Notes under the pieces: generated by a model | Databases searched by the model: none | What the model was told of the DNA's origin: nothing | Seen by the model: only the letters and a program-made list of their open reading frames with translations | Position numbers and translations under genes: made by a program | Shown: positions 1 through 10,000 of the stretch, piece after piece | How the letters are laid out: each line of letters opens with the position of its first letter | Numbering within the stretch: position 1 is the stretch's first letter | Source of the DNA: Tritrichomonas foetus | Taxonomy: Eukaryota; Parabasalia; Tritrichomonadida; Tritrichomonadidae | NCBI GenBank assembly: GCA_001839685.1 | Contig: MLAK01000758.1 | Coordinates: 1 to 54,539 of the forward strand | Reading direction: 5' to 3' | Length of the DNA stretch: 54,539 bases

Positions 1-1470
1 CAATTATTGATATTAATCTCCTCTGAAATCAAAGAGTGTTATACTGTTTCCTGTTTAACGAGCTCACGTTTGACATTTCTTGAAGTTTCCAAACTTTCAA
101 GTTGGGCCNCTTTTCGAACAAAACATCATCTCCATTCAATTCCTCATTATTTTTTCTTAACTATACGTTAAGNAGACGATAAGTGTCACTTTTGCAAAGC
201 CTAAATTAAAAGACATTATTGTCCAATGTTGGTGAATTTAAATAACCATATAAATAAACTATTCAAAAATAGAATTTAATAAATCATCTAAAATCATTCA
301 AAAAGTCAAATATTACCAAGAATACTCGTTATTTGTCAAGTTTCTGAAGAAATTGAATAAAACCCAAAAAGTTATTTTACAGTGGTATTGAAAATTCGTT
401 TTTGTAATCAGGAAAAAATCTATAAAAAAATTGAGATGCTCTTACTTATTCCAAATTCTGAGAATTTCATAGTTTTACAGTTTCTTCTCAGTTTTGATAG
501 AAACAAACTTAAAAATATTATAACTCATAATGCACACTGACCAAAATATATCTGAGAGTTGTCATCAAATCAAAAGACCTTTTGGAAAAAACTAATGAAG
601 CGATTTATAAGTAATCGTTCTTGTAAAAAAAAATAGATTTCTTATCCTGCTTTCTGAAATAAAAAAGTTGATTATTTTATAATTATAAACACCAAAAGAC
701 AACAAATATTATTTTGCACCAAAAAGTATGATTCGATTGTTTTTTCTACTCACATAGTTACGAGAATATATTGAAGAAAAATTGAATACTCTCAACTGAC
801 TCTTAAACCTTTGATTATTTTTTCAATTATTTTCAATAATCTTATGAAAAAGAGGTATTTGTTTACAACAATTTCCCCATTAATAATATCGATTTGACCT
901 TCTGCAAACCACAAAATTTCTGAAGATTCCCGTTTACATTTTTTATCAGGTAACATGTAATTTTTAATTATTTAGTGGGTTTTCCGCAGAGCCCAAAATT
1001 ACTTGTTTGATGATGCTATTGATCAGAATAGTATGAATGAGGAAATCTTTCATAATATAATATATTCGTTATTTTTCTGGTTATTTAGTGCAGGATAAAA
1101 AAGCGAAAAGATAAGATATAATTGTGGGATTTTTATAAATAAAATTTTATTAGAAATTTCCGTTATAACCAAAATTCTGAGCCACAATTTTTTTTTGTCT
1201 CCATTTTTATCGGCAGGTTATTCAAAATAATTATCGTAAAAGTGTATTCAAAATATTTAATTATCTAATCGAAAAAGTTCGCTATTATTTCATTAAATTT
1301 ATCTTTTTGAGGATATACGCAAATTATTGACCGCTAAATTGGCCAACTAAATCTATTGAAATAATGCATATTCCGCAGAATTGTGATAGTTTGATTATCA
1401 CCTCAAAAGCTTTCATTCAAAAATTTCTACCTATTTTTTGATATCATTTATTTTTTAAATAACCAAAGTG
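1..1470. other. AT-rich intergenic region, no supported gene
   Basis: This stretch is AT-rich and broken by stops in all frames. The plus frame beginning at base 1 stays open for about 56 codons to a TAA near 169, but its composition is not protein-like and it holds one ambiguous base, so it is only a weak candidate for the tail of a gene entering from the left. Single Ns lie at about 109 and 173. I saw no tRNA-like or repeat structure. Confidence 0.5.
1444..1449 (+). promoter_or_regulatory. Inr-like element (TCATTT)
   Basis: TCATTT matches the trichomonad initiator consensus TCAYWW and ends 21 bases before the ATG at 1471, within the usual short distance between transcription start and start codon. 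The assignment rests on motif and position only. Confidence 0.4.
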
Positions 1471-1968
1471 ATGATGAACCCAACAAACAACAAGTACAAA
1501 ATCATTGTGTTCGCACCAGCACAACCATTATTAGTGTTGAAGGTGCAGCCAAGTTGGAAAATTTCCTATTTGCAATCACATTTTTATGATAATGAAACAA
1601 GAATTTTCATTTTTAAGGGAATGGTATTACTACCATCAATGACTTTTAGTGATTGTAATATCAAAGAAAATGATGCAATTATTGCTGTTCGAAATCAAGC
1701 TGATAATTTTGATTTCGTTCTTTCACACTTTCAGAGGATTTCTGATGACTATGAAAACTTTCAAACTAGGGTTAATGCAGCCACAGATAATAATTTAATG
1801 CATGAAGTTCACAGATTAAGTGATCTTCGTTTGATGCGACTTGATAAAAGGATTCATAAATGCTCCTTTATCAACGATGTATATAAACACACAGACACAG
1901 TCCCGTTAGTGATAGATGAAAACAATATTGAGAGTCCATCAACAGAAGCTTTGCCGATATGCTGGTAA
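1471..1968 (+). CDS. Ubiquitin-like domain protein, 165 aa
   Basis: The frame opens at a GTG at 1468, but the first ATG is 1471 (a second follows at 1474). Residues about 8-75 have the look of a beta-grasp ubiquitin-like domain: a hydrophobic strand, a short helix, an FIFKG strand-turn, and a segment (FSDCNIKENDAIIAVRN) resembling the ubiquitin region before the last strand, where L-x-x-x-x-I-x-x-x-D-x-I is usual. The remaining 90 residues are charged, probably helical and unrecognised. There is no terminal Gly-Gly, so it is not a conjugated modifier; a binding or scaffold role is inference. An Inr-like TCATTT lies upstream. The fold is a pattern call, not a search result. Confidence 0.65.
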   Translation: MMNPTNNKYKIIVFAPAQPLLVLKVQPSWKISYLQSHFYDNETRIFIFKGMVLLPSMTFSDCNIKENDAIIAVRNQADNFDFVLSHFQRISDDYENFQTRVNAATDNNLMHEVHRLSDLRLMRLDKRIHKCSFINDVYKHTDTVPLVIDENNIESPSTEALPICW

Positions 1969-2290
1969 GAAGGCAGATCGAAACAATTGATGCTCAATAT
2001 TGTGTTATTCATTAACGGTGTTAAAATAATTATTATTTTAGTAAATTATGTCTTTTATCATCATTTCGTACCTTCAATCGTTCATTTTTCTATTTGATAT
2101 TTTTCCGATTATTTTTTGTATGTAAAAATTTTTCAATCCCGATATCAAATAATTATTTTTCAGTGGTTGAAATATTATGATTATCAACATAAAGATCATA
2201 ATAAAGAAAAATCAAAGTGCCTAGTATAAAAAGATTTATTACATTGGTCTAGTTGTTCTATCATCAAATGCACCGATTCAAGAACAATAG

Positions 2291-3517
2291 TCAAAACATA
2301 CAATTAGAATCAATCCGTTTAAGTAACTCTATAGCATGAGTGGAAATAATATCTTCTTCATGCATTGAAAGTTCTTCGATTTCTTCACGAATTTCATTTT
2401 CTTGTAGTGAGCTTAGTGTAGACCTTACAATTTCTGGATGGGAAGTAACTTGTATTAGACACATTAAAAACGAAAGAGCAGTAACTACACCATCATTACC
2501 AGACGATAAAAGTCCGAAAATCGATTGGAAAAATTCTGGATCGAGAAGGAGTTCTAGTTGTGGGAAATGATCAGAATATAAGCCAATTAAGGTCCTAAGG
2601 CAGAAAATGGCTTGAAGTTTCGAGGCAAATGCTCCTTTCAAAATAATCCAATGAAGAGAATTACATAATTGTGCTTTGAAAGGAAAATTTTCAATGGAGT
2701 CATTAAGTAATATGATATTCATGATTTTTGTAGTCCATATTTGTACATCTAAAATATTTTCGGTTTTCATTAATCGAATAATTTGTTCAACATTAAAACA
2801 AGTGAAAGATACTCCTTTTTCATGAATACAATGTTCAATTATCTTTAATGTCATGATTAATTGCTGTGAATAATGCAAATTCAATAAATTAGCATTTAAT
2901 CGTTCGATCAAATTCATTTGTGAAAATAGTATTGGAATTTCTGACACAGTGTTTAAATAAATAAGTATATTTCTTAATGCGGATGCCTTTATATATCCAT
3001 TTTCTATCTGGTCAGCATTATTGAGAAAAAAAATAATTTCTTCTTCAGCTGATGATCCATTTGCCTTAATTAATTGTGAATATATTTTACAGACAATTCG
3101 TAAAATTTCATCAGGAAAATTTGAGAAGGCAAGTTCGGTGAAATGATGAAGGCTGACAAAATTTAAGAGGAAAGGGGGAAAATCTGGAATACAACAGCAT
3201 TTATAAATTATATTGAGTGAAGGAAGTATTAAATTGAGAGTGTTTGGTGATATGTAAGATAATAATAATTGAACGAGTGAAGGATTTTGTTGAACAATTG
3301 AACCGATTTGTTTTATTGACATTTTACTTAAAGTAAATAACGACTCTTCTGCAATTTCAGCGTTTTTTATATTTTCGAGAATTTGAGGTATTTCTGTTTC
3401 GCTTATTTTGACATTCTTTTCTTGAGTAGCGCTATTAGTATCAATTAAGTGATTTGTTGAATGAATTGAAGAATCCACGATGGTAAATAAATCATCGTGT
3501 TTTCTTGCTTTTCGCAT
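2291..3517 (-). CDS. Armadillo-repeat protein, importin-alpha-like, 408 aa
   Basis: The open frame extends to a TTG at 3523, but the first ATG is at 3517. The N terminus (MRKARKHDDLF) resembles the end of an importin-beta-binding segment, where importin-alpha typically has basic residues followed by K/R-x-x-Q/D-x-L/F. Residues about 45-400 are a continuous run of short hydrophobic helices with armadillo spacing (for example PSLVQLLLSYI, ALRNILIYLN, TKIMNIILLN, ALSFLMCLIQV). The length is shorter than canonical importin-alpha (about 500 aa) and the Trp/Asn ladder for NLS binding is not evident, so cargo binding is doubtful. Trichomonads carry many divergent ARM proteins of this sort. It is head-to-head with the small gene at 3674, sharing a 156-base intergenic space. 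Confidence 0.65.
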   Translation of the reverse strand: MRKARKHDDLFTIVDSSIHSTNHLIDTNSATQEKNVKISETEIPQILENIKNAEIAEESLFTLSKMSIKQIGSIVQQNPSLVQLLLSYISPNTLNLILPSLNIIYKCCCIPDFPPFLLNFVSLHHFTELAFSNFPDEILRIVCKIYSQLIKANGSSAEEEIIFFLNNADQIENGYIKASALRNILIYLNTVSEIPILFSQMNLIERLNANLLNLHYSQQLIMTLKIIEHCIHEKGVSFTCFNVEQIIRLMKTENILDVQIWTTKIMNIILLNDSIENFPFKAQLCNSLHWIILKGAFASKLQAIFCLRTLIGLYSDHFPQLELLLDPEFFQSIFGLLSSGNDGVVTALSFLMCLIQVTSHPEIVRSTLSSLQENEIREEIEELSMHEEDIISTHAIELLKRIDSNCMF

Positions 3518-3673
3518 GAACAATTTTTTTTTAAACGTGCGTAAGAGGGGCCGTTTAATTCTAATAATGGTGAATGTCTAAACAAACATTTTCAATTTTT
3601 TTTGAAATTTAGCCTCAGAAAATTATGACACAATTGAGACAAACATTGTCAAATCGAAAATTTTTGATATCAA

Positions 3674-3880
3674 ATGAGCGGAAAACATCCAAGACAGCCA
3701 AACCACGGAAATCCAGCTTATCCACCATATGGTGGCCCTCCAATGGGAAACGAGCCATTTAACGATGAAATGATGTTCAAGATCACCCAAAGCCAATTTG
3801 TTCATGCAAAAGAGAAAGAAACACCACCAGAAGAAGCTCTTCCATTTTACGAAATCGATTTTACATCTAATAGAAAATGA
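3674..3880 (+). CDS. Small Pro/Gly-rich protein, 68 aa, unrecognised
   Basis: The frame runs from ATG at 3674 to TGA at 3880. The first 25 residues are rich in Pro, Gly, Asn and Tyr (HPRQPNHGNPAYPPYGGPPM) and look disordered. The second half is acidic/basic mixed, with a hydrophobic patch near the end (EALPFYEIDF). There is no signal peptide or membrane segment. I recognise no family. Support for it being a real gene comes from its position 156 bases head-to-head from the armadillo gene, its protein-like composition, and an AT-rich non-coding tail after the stop. A 60-codon frame on the other strand across the same bases looks like a shadow. Confidence 0.55.
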   Translation: MSGKHPRQPNHGNPAYPPYGGPPMGNEPFNDEMMFKITQSQFVHAKEKETPPEEALPFYEIDFTSNRK

Positions 3881-4313
3881 GTTCGTGCAATTTTTAAATT
3901 ATTCATTATGCATTTTAATTATTTCATTTCTTTTTTTTTTTTCTCCCATTCATCTTATTATATGATTCCTGCATATATTTCATATCTACCATTTTTTATT
4001 TATATATCATATTATATTCATTTATATATGTTTTCACATGAATAATAATCCATGAAGAAAAATGCACATTCCTGATCATTATTTATAAATACTTATTATA
4101 CTCAACTCTGACATAAAGAATTCTTTCAAGTTCAAAAGTTAATGATACTATGATGCAATGCATGAGAGAGCAATTTGCTTACAAACTTTTTTTGTTTTTA
4201 TTTTTACATCGTTAAATACAGAATGAATGAGAGAGAAAAAAAGAAGATAAATTAAAATACATTTACGGAATCAAAATAAAAATCGAAATCTAAATATAAA
4301 TATTCAATTACAA
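3881..4313. other. AT-rich intergenic region, convergent 3' ends
   Basis: This is the 3' flank shared by the 68-aa gene (plus) and the kinase (minus). It holds poly-T tracts and TATATAT-rich sequence but no coding frame, repeat or RNA structure that I can support. Confidence 0.5.
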
Positions 4314-5528
4314 TCAATAATCTTCCTCTTCATCAATTGGCGAATTGTCTAAGAAACTATGATAAGCAGATGAAGTTTTTGGATCAGATTCAATTTCTGT
4401 TTGGGAGTTTTTGAACACATCTTTTATTGCACGAGCGGCCTCAACGCTTCCAAATTGACTAGCTAGATTAAAATGTTCAAAAGCTTGATATAAGTTTCGT
4501 TTGAGGAATATTCCTCGGTAATACATCCAGCCGATTTGATACATTGCATCAATATTTCCTTCATCAGCCAGACCTTGAAGTTCAGCGACATCACCATAGT
4601 CATCTTCATCGTTTGGATTTTCATTTTCGAAATTGTCAATTTTGTTTTTATATGCAAAAAATTCTTCTTGATTGACATCTGGAAGAGATGCTGCTAACTC
4701 AGCAATATCCCTTGCGACTTCTTCCATACTTGGCCTTTCTTGTGGTGAAAGTTTGAGACATTTCAAAATTATGGGATTAAACGGGTCATCTTTTACCAAT
4801 TCTCTGGGTGATCCGTTAACCACAGCTTTGATGACTTGGGCTATTAATTGGAGATTAGAATATGGAGCCTTGCCAGTCCGAAGATGATATAATGATGATC
4901 CAAAAGAGAAAACATCAGATTTGTCTGAAGATCCAGTTTCCTCAATGATTTCTGGTGCAGCATAGCGAACAGTTAGAGGAAATGACTGCAACATTTTCTC
5001 ATTAAAGCTTTTTCGTGCGAATCCAAAATCAGCTAATTTTGGTTCATAATTGGCATTCAGTAAAATGTTATCTGGCTTAACGTCTCTATGAATAGTGTTA
5101 TGTGAATGAATGTAGGAAAGTGCTGAAGCAATTCCATAAGAAATAATGCAAGATCGAGTATTGTCAACTTTCAAGAAATTGTCAATGTGCGTTTGAATGT
5201 GGTCTGTTAGTGTTCCACCAGGAACAAATTCTAGCTCGAGCCAAGGTGGCCCTCCATTTTTATCTTTCGGCAATCCGCAATCAAAAAGTTTCATAATTGC
5301 TGGATGCTTTGATGTTTTAAGAATGGTATATTCGCGTTTAAAGTACTGAACACCTTTATCGGTGTTTATATTCGTGCTGTGCTTAATCGCTCTGAGTTTT
5401 TGATTTTCTTTCTTTAAGACCAAATAAACTGATGCGCATCCACCAGACCCAAGCATACAGATTTCATCATATGCATTGCTATCGTAGGGTTTCGCTGGTG
5501 GTTCTATTATATAAAGATCATCAGACAT
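4314..5528 (-). CDS. Ser/Thr protein kinase with C-terminal Sel1-like repeat, 404 aa
   Basis: An active kinase domain spans residues about 20-285. The glycine loop LGSGGCASV is at 26-34, the ATP-anchoring Lys is K49 (LRAIK), the catalytic loop HRDVKPDNI is at 147-155, the metal-binding DFG is at 167-169, and APE is at 191-193, so every catalytic element is present. After an acidic linker (about 297-312), residues 315-368 carry a Sel1/TPR-type repeat (DAMYQIGWMYYRG, then AFEHFNLASQFGSVEAA), a frequent partner of kinases in trichomonads, presumably for partner binding. The C terminus is acidic. The ATG at 5528 has an Inr-like TCATAA just upstream. It is head-to-head with the 5740 gene. The substrate is unknown. 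Confidence 0.93.
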   Translation of the reverse strand: MSDDLYIIEPPAKPYDSNAYDEICMLGSGGCASVYLVLKKENQKLRAIKHSTNINTDKGVQYFKREYTILKTSKHPAIMKLFDCGLPKDKNGGPPWLELEFVPGGTLTDHIQTHIDNFLKVDNTRSCIISYGIASALSYIHSHNTIHRDVKPDNILLNANYEPKLADFGFARKSFNEKMLQSFPLTVRYAAPEIIEETGSSDKSDVFSFGSSLYHLRTGKAPYSNLQLIAQVIKAVVNGSPRELVKDDPFNPIILKCLKLSPQERPSMEEVARDIAELAASLPDVNQEEFFAYKNKIDNFENENPNDEDDYGDVAELQGLADEGNIDAMYQIGWMYYRGIFLKRNLYQAFEHFNLASQFGSVEAARAIKDVFKNSQTEIESDPKTSSAYHSFLDNSPIDEEEDY

Positions 5529-5534
5529 TCCGAG

Positions 5535-5540
5535 TTATGA
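5535..5540 (-). promoter_or_regulatory. Inr-like element (TCATAA, minus strand)
   Basis: The minus-strand TCATAA fits TCAYWW and lies 6 bases from the kinase start codon, a typical trichomonad initiator position. This is a motif-based call. Confidence 0.5.
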
Positions 5541-5739
5541 AACAGTCACCTTAAGTGCTCATTTCACTTTTTTATTCAGACTCAATAATAACTCAAAAAG
5601 TTAACCGGCTGATCAACCAACAAATTTTTTTGTCCAAGGAAAAGCGGATTAGAATGACCAGTTAAACATAGAAAAGAAGTTTAACAAAATCAACCACATA
5701 AATATAGAAAAAGTTTCGTGTTATCGTTGGATTATTTCC

Positions 5740-6651
5740 ATGCAACATTTTAAGGATCATTTCAAAAACTACATAGCTAGCGATTGCTATGTTACGCCAA
5801 AGAAATTATTCAGAGCTTTTTTCTCGAAAAGATCGATGTTTTTGTTCGCTTGGTTCGTTTTCGCCATATATTCGATGAATATTTGTAATGCTTACGTTTA
5901 TAGTCGGATGCCAATTGAATCACCACTTCCTGACATTCTTGCCGACTCGTGGAAAAATTATGCCTATCTAAGAAAGTCCAAAACTTACATGTCACGACAG
6001 CCAGCAGATTCCCTTTCAGTTGTATTGACGGCTTCTTGCATATTAGTTGCAATTTTCAGATGGGACATTATCAACGTACCAAAGCTTGCTTTCACTTACA
6101 ATATCTGTCTGCATCTTCGAGTATTGTTTTTCTCGGTGACTGGCCTTCCTCCGGCCTGTATTGGATATCCGAACTGCCCGTGTGCGGTTGTGCCCTATGC
6201 AACCATTTCCCGGCTATATTCGGTTCCAAAAATAGCTTTTATTTATTCGTTTGCACTTGGGCTGTTTTTAGGCAGTGTTCCTCAGTGCGGTGACCTCACA
6301 ATGTCAGGTCATACTATATATTTATGGGTTCTTGCTTTGTTTTTAACAGATGCATTAGATAAAATTTTCACAGGTCGAATTTTGATTTTAATCAAGTTAA
6401 TTATTTACGTCTTACTGCTTTTCGTCACATTGACGATCATATTAATTAGAAATCATTACACAATCGATATTCTACTTGCAACCATATTCACAAATATGCT
6501 TTGGACGCTCTATGGATGGATGGCGAATCTGAGCAATTTCAACCATCACGATTTCACGAAAACGTATGCAGGAAAGTTTATTGGATATCTGGAGAAGCGG
6601 ATGGAAGATCCAGATGATGATGCTACTTTTTCTTCTGCATCTGACATTTAG
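5740..6651 (+). CDS. Sphingomyelin-synthase-like (PAP2 superfamily) membrane enzyme, 303 aa
   Basis: This is a polytopic membrane protein with about six hydrophobic segments (near 33-52, 92-108, 165-181, 192-205, 215-237 and 242-262). It carries the two signature motifs of sphingomyelin and inositol-phosphorylceramide synthases: CGDLTMSGHT at 183-192 (catalytic H191) and HYTIDI at 239-244 (H239 and D243), which form the His-His-Asp triad of the PAP2_C fold. The segment R-V-L-F-F-S-V-T-G-L-P (126-136) resembles the R...T.LP motif before them. The family moves a phospho-headgroup from a phospholipid to ceramide in Golgi or plasma membrane. Which headgroup (choline, ethanolamine or inositol) cannot be told from sequence alone. 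The tail is short and acidic, followed by a poly-T tract. Confidence 0.88.
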   Translation: MQHFKDHFKNYIASDCYVTPKKLFRAFFSKRSMFLFAWFVFAIYSMNICNAYVYSRMPIESPLPDILADSWKNYAYLRKSKTYMSRQPADSLSVVLTASCILVAIFRWDIINVPKLAFTYNICLHLRVLFFSVTGLPPACIGYPNCPCAVVPYATISRLYSVPKIAFIYSFALGLFLGSVPQCGDLTMSGHTIYLWVLALFLTDALDKIFTGRILILIKLIIYVLLLFVTLTIILIRNHYTIDILLATIFTNMLWTLYGWMANLSNFNHHDFTKTYAGKFIGYLEKRMEDPDDDATFSSASDI

Positions 6652-7023
6652 TTTTTCTTTTTTTTTTTTTTTTTTTTGCTTGTTATCTTATATACTTTTT
6701 AGTTGTTAATTAATACTTGATCTTAGAAAAAAGTCCAAAAAATAATGTTTGTATAGTCTGTTCTTTGAACATGCTTTTATTATAAAAACTATCTTTCCTG
6801 AATTACCTTTTTAGTATATTATTTATGTTCATTCTATTATTTTTGTTCATTCTATTGCTTGATAAAACTACGAACAGAAAAAAGAAAAATCATTTAAAAT
6901 AACAAGTAATATTTTACAAATAAAAATAAAAACAAATATATACACCCCGCAGTAGAGCATATCAATTAGATTAGAAAATATAGGATTGGAATTATTATGT
7001 ACATGAAGTAACACCAAATTCTC
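6652..7023. other. Intergenic region with poly-T tract
   Basis: A long T run lies directly after the synthase stop (about 6653-6677), and a repeated phrase TTCATTCTATT occurs twice near 6828-6855. It is otherwise AT-rich and non-coding between two convergent genes. Confidence 0.5.
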
Positions 7024-10000
7024 TTAAGAAAATATTAGAATAGGATATTTTTTGGGTGATTCTTCATTTAATTTATCATGTTTAGGTTTTGGTGATGGTT
7101 TGGGATTATTAATGTAATTATTTGGTGGTTCATTATTAAATGTAATAGCACCATGCAAATGACCTGATAACTTTTGTAATCTATAAATAGCAGTGAAGCA
7201 TAATGATAAAGTCAGCATATCAGGCTGCTTAATTTCCAACTCTCTGTTAATTTTATTCAAATTATTTCCAGATTTATTCACTTTCAATTGTATCGAGTTC
7301 AAATTCAATTTCTCCAAAATATGTTTTTCAGATCTTAATATTTCTACATGTCTCCAGATTTGACGCTGCCCTATTGATGACATAAGAGCTTCTTCAATGA
7401 CAAATTGAAGCTCTTTTGGCGATTTTTGGGCTGAAAATTCATCAGTTATTATTGAGTGCAATCTTTTTGCCCATTTTTCCCATTTCTTGATTTCTTCATT
7501 TATTTTAACAGCTTCTTTTGGCAGAGTTTGATTTTTGTTGATATTATTTTCATGTTTATTTTTGGAAATATCATTAACTTTTTTGACAAGTGTTGTTATC
7601 GCTGGAATAACTTCAGAATCTCTAGAAACTTCAAGAACAGTTTTGATGTCGCCAATTTCTTCAAGATATTTTTCCAATCCAGATACTTTGGCATTTGATA
7701 AATCAAGCATTTTTCTAGCACTTTGAAGCATTGCTGTAGTTGATTCAAAAGTAATAGGTTCATTGAAATCGACAAATTCTTTAAATTCACCGGAAATTTT
7801 TACTAGAAAGTCATGTAATTTGTTATCATGCTGCGTTTTTGTTTTCTCAATTAACGCATTATAGTAAGTTTCTAGTGACATGATTTTCATTTTCAGCTGC
7901 GTTTCAAACAAAGACTTATCCCTTTTCATTTTTTCCTCGTTTGCTGTTAATTTCATCAGATTCATTTTTGTTTCGATTCTACTAGAAGCCAAATCTGTTT
8001 TCAGCTGTTTTATTTCATTTTCATAGATTTGAATTTTTTCAAGATTAGAATTATACTTTTCTCGACATTCATTTAATTTTTTACGACTTTCTTCAAGAAT
8101 TGGTTCAAAATGATTTCTTATTTCTGTGGCCCGTTTTGTTTGCGCTTCAAGTTCATTTTGAAGTTGAAATGTTAATAATTTATGCTCTTTCTTCATTTCT
8201 TTCATTTTGGTTTTATATTCTTCTTCAAGTATTTGTAATCGGGAATTTTTAGTTCGAATTTCATCTTTAAGTATCTCCATTTTTTCATTAGCGGCTGCTG
8301 CAAGTTCGTCTGTGATTGCTTCGATTTCTTTTTGCTTAGAATCATTAAATCCTTTTATGACATTCGATAGTTCTGAAATTGTACTATTTAGCTTTGCGTT
8401 GTCTTCAATGATATGCTTCGATTTTTCTTTCTCTTCATTCAAAGATTTTTGAGAAATTTCGTATTGATGTCTTAAATCTGCAGATTTTTTATCTTCTTCA
8501 TTTATTTTTTCTTGAAGAGAAATAATTTGTTTCTTTAAAACATGCATGGCATTTTTAGCTTCATCCGTAATTCTAGTAATTTCTTTGGTAATTTCATCAT
8601 TTTTCTTCTTTTCTTCTTGAACTTTGGCTTCGAGCAAAATGACGTATTCATTAGAATGTTTATTTTTTATTTTCAGCGCTTTCCCAGCTTTATATACTAT
8701 TTTGGCCTTCTCTATATGCGATAATTCGCCTTTTAGTTTGTCTCTTATAGTTCTAATTTCTTCTTCAAGTTTTTGATTATTAAGTTTCTCCAAATCAAGC
8801 TCATCACGCAATGATAATGTTGAGTCTTCAATCGATGATTCAGTATGAGATAATTCATATTTCATCATTCTAGCTTCTTCTGTTAGTGTTTCCATTTGTT
8901 CCTCAACTTTTAATAAATATTTTCGAAGAACATCATTTATAAGAGATGATTGCTGAAGTGATATAACTAATTCTGATTTATCTGCGATTTCATCAAGATT
9001 TTGAGAAATAAACTTAGGAATATCAGAGAAAACTAAATCATCACATTCAATTGATCGTTGCTTTATGAAACTTTCAACACGCTTGCATTGGGCAATAAGA
9101 GCTTCTCTAATTTCATTAGTATTTTGGCCAGTGATCAACCAGTCTTGAATCTCTGATGAATTGGTAATTTTATCAAGAAAACAGAGATTAGTAATTAAAT
9201 ATTTACATAATCTTTCATTTTCTTTTTTTAATTCATTAACTTTATCATCATATTCTTTTATTTCGGCATTTTGAGAATCTGAAATAATTTTTTCTTTCAT
9301 TTCATCTTTTGTTTTTCCCAAAGTATGAATTTGATTGAGTAAATAAGAAAATGCATCAAATATTCTTATTCTTTCATCTTTGGACTTATCAAATAAGATT
9401 TCTTTGATTTCATCATTTTCAGTTAGGTTATTTATATCATTAAGAACATAGAAAATTTCTGATTCTTTTTTCGTTTTCTGAGAATGATTTGCTTTTTTAT
9501 CATTTAAAGCATTTAATTTCATATCATATAAATCGATTGCTTCATTTTGCTTCTGAACAATAGACAATAAATTATTCCGACTTTGGGATAAATCGGTGAG
9601 TTCTTCTGTCATATTTTCTATTTGTTTTGATAATTCTTGGAATATTTTATTCATACCATTAATTTGATCATCTTTAGTTAAAAGGGATGGATCATTGAGC
9701 AAAGTTTTTTGAACATCTAAAGTATTTTTCAGTTCATCTCGTTCAATAGTTATTTGGTTCATTTGCATTTGTAAAGATTCTAACGCAATCATTTTGGATT
9801 TTATGTCATTTGAAGAATTCAGTAATTCTTGGCTGAGTGTCCTATTTTTTTCTTTCTGTTTCGATAATTCATCAGAAAGGGCTTGATTTTGTAAATTTAA
9901 AGAATTAATATCTGTTTCGAGAAGGTAAATTTTGGCGTTAATGTTTTCTTCATGATTTACTAATTTGAGCGCATTAATTTCTTTTTGCATGAGTTGAATT

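Noticed and set aside
3623..3805. 60-codon minus frame across the 68-aa gene
   Set aside because: Trp-rich, random-looking composition lying antisense to a gene with a better start and protein-like sequence.
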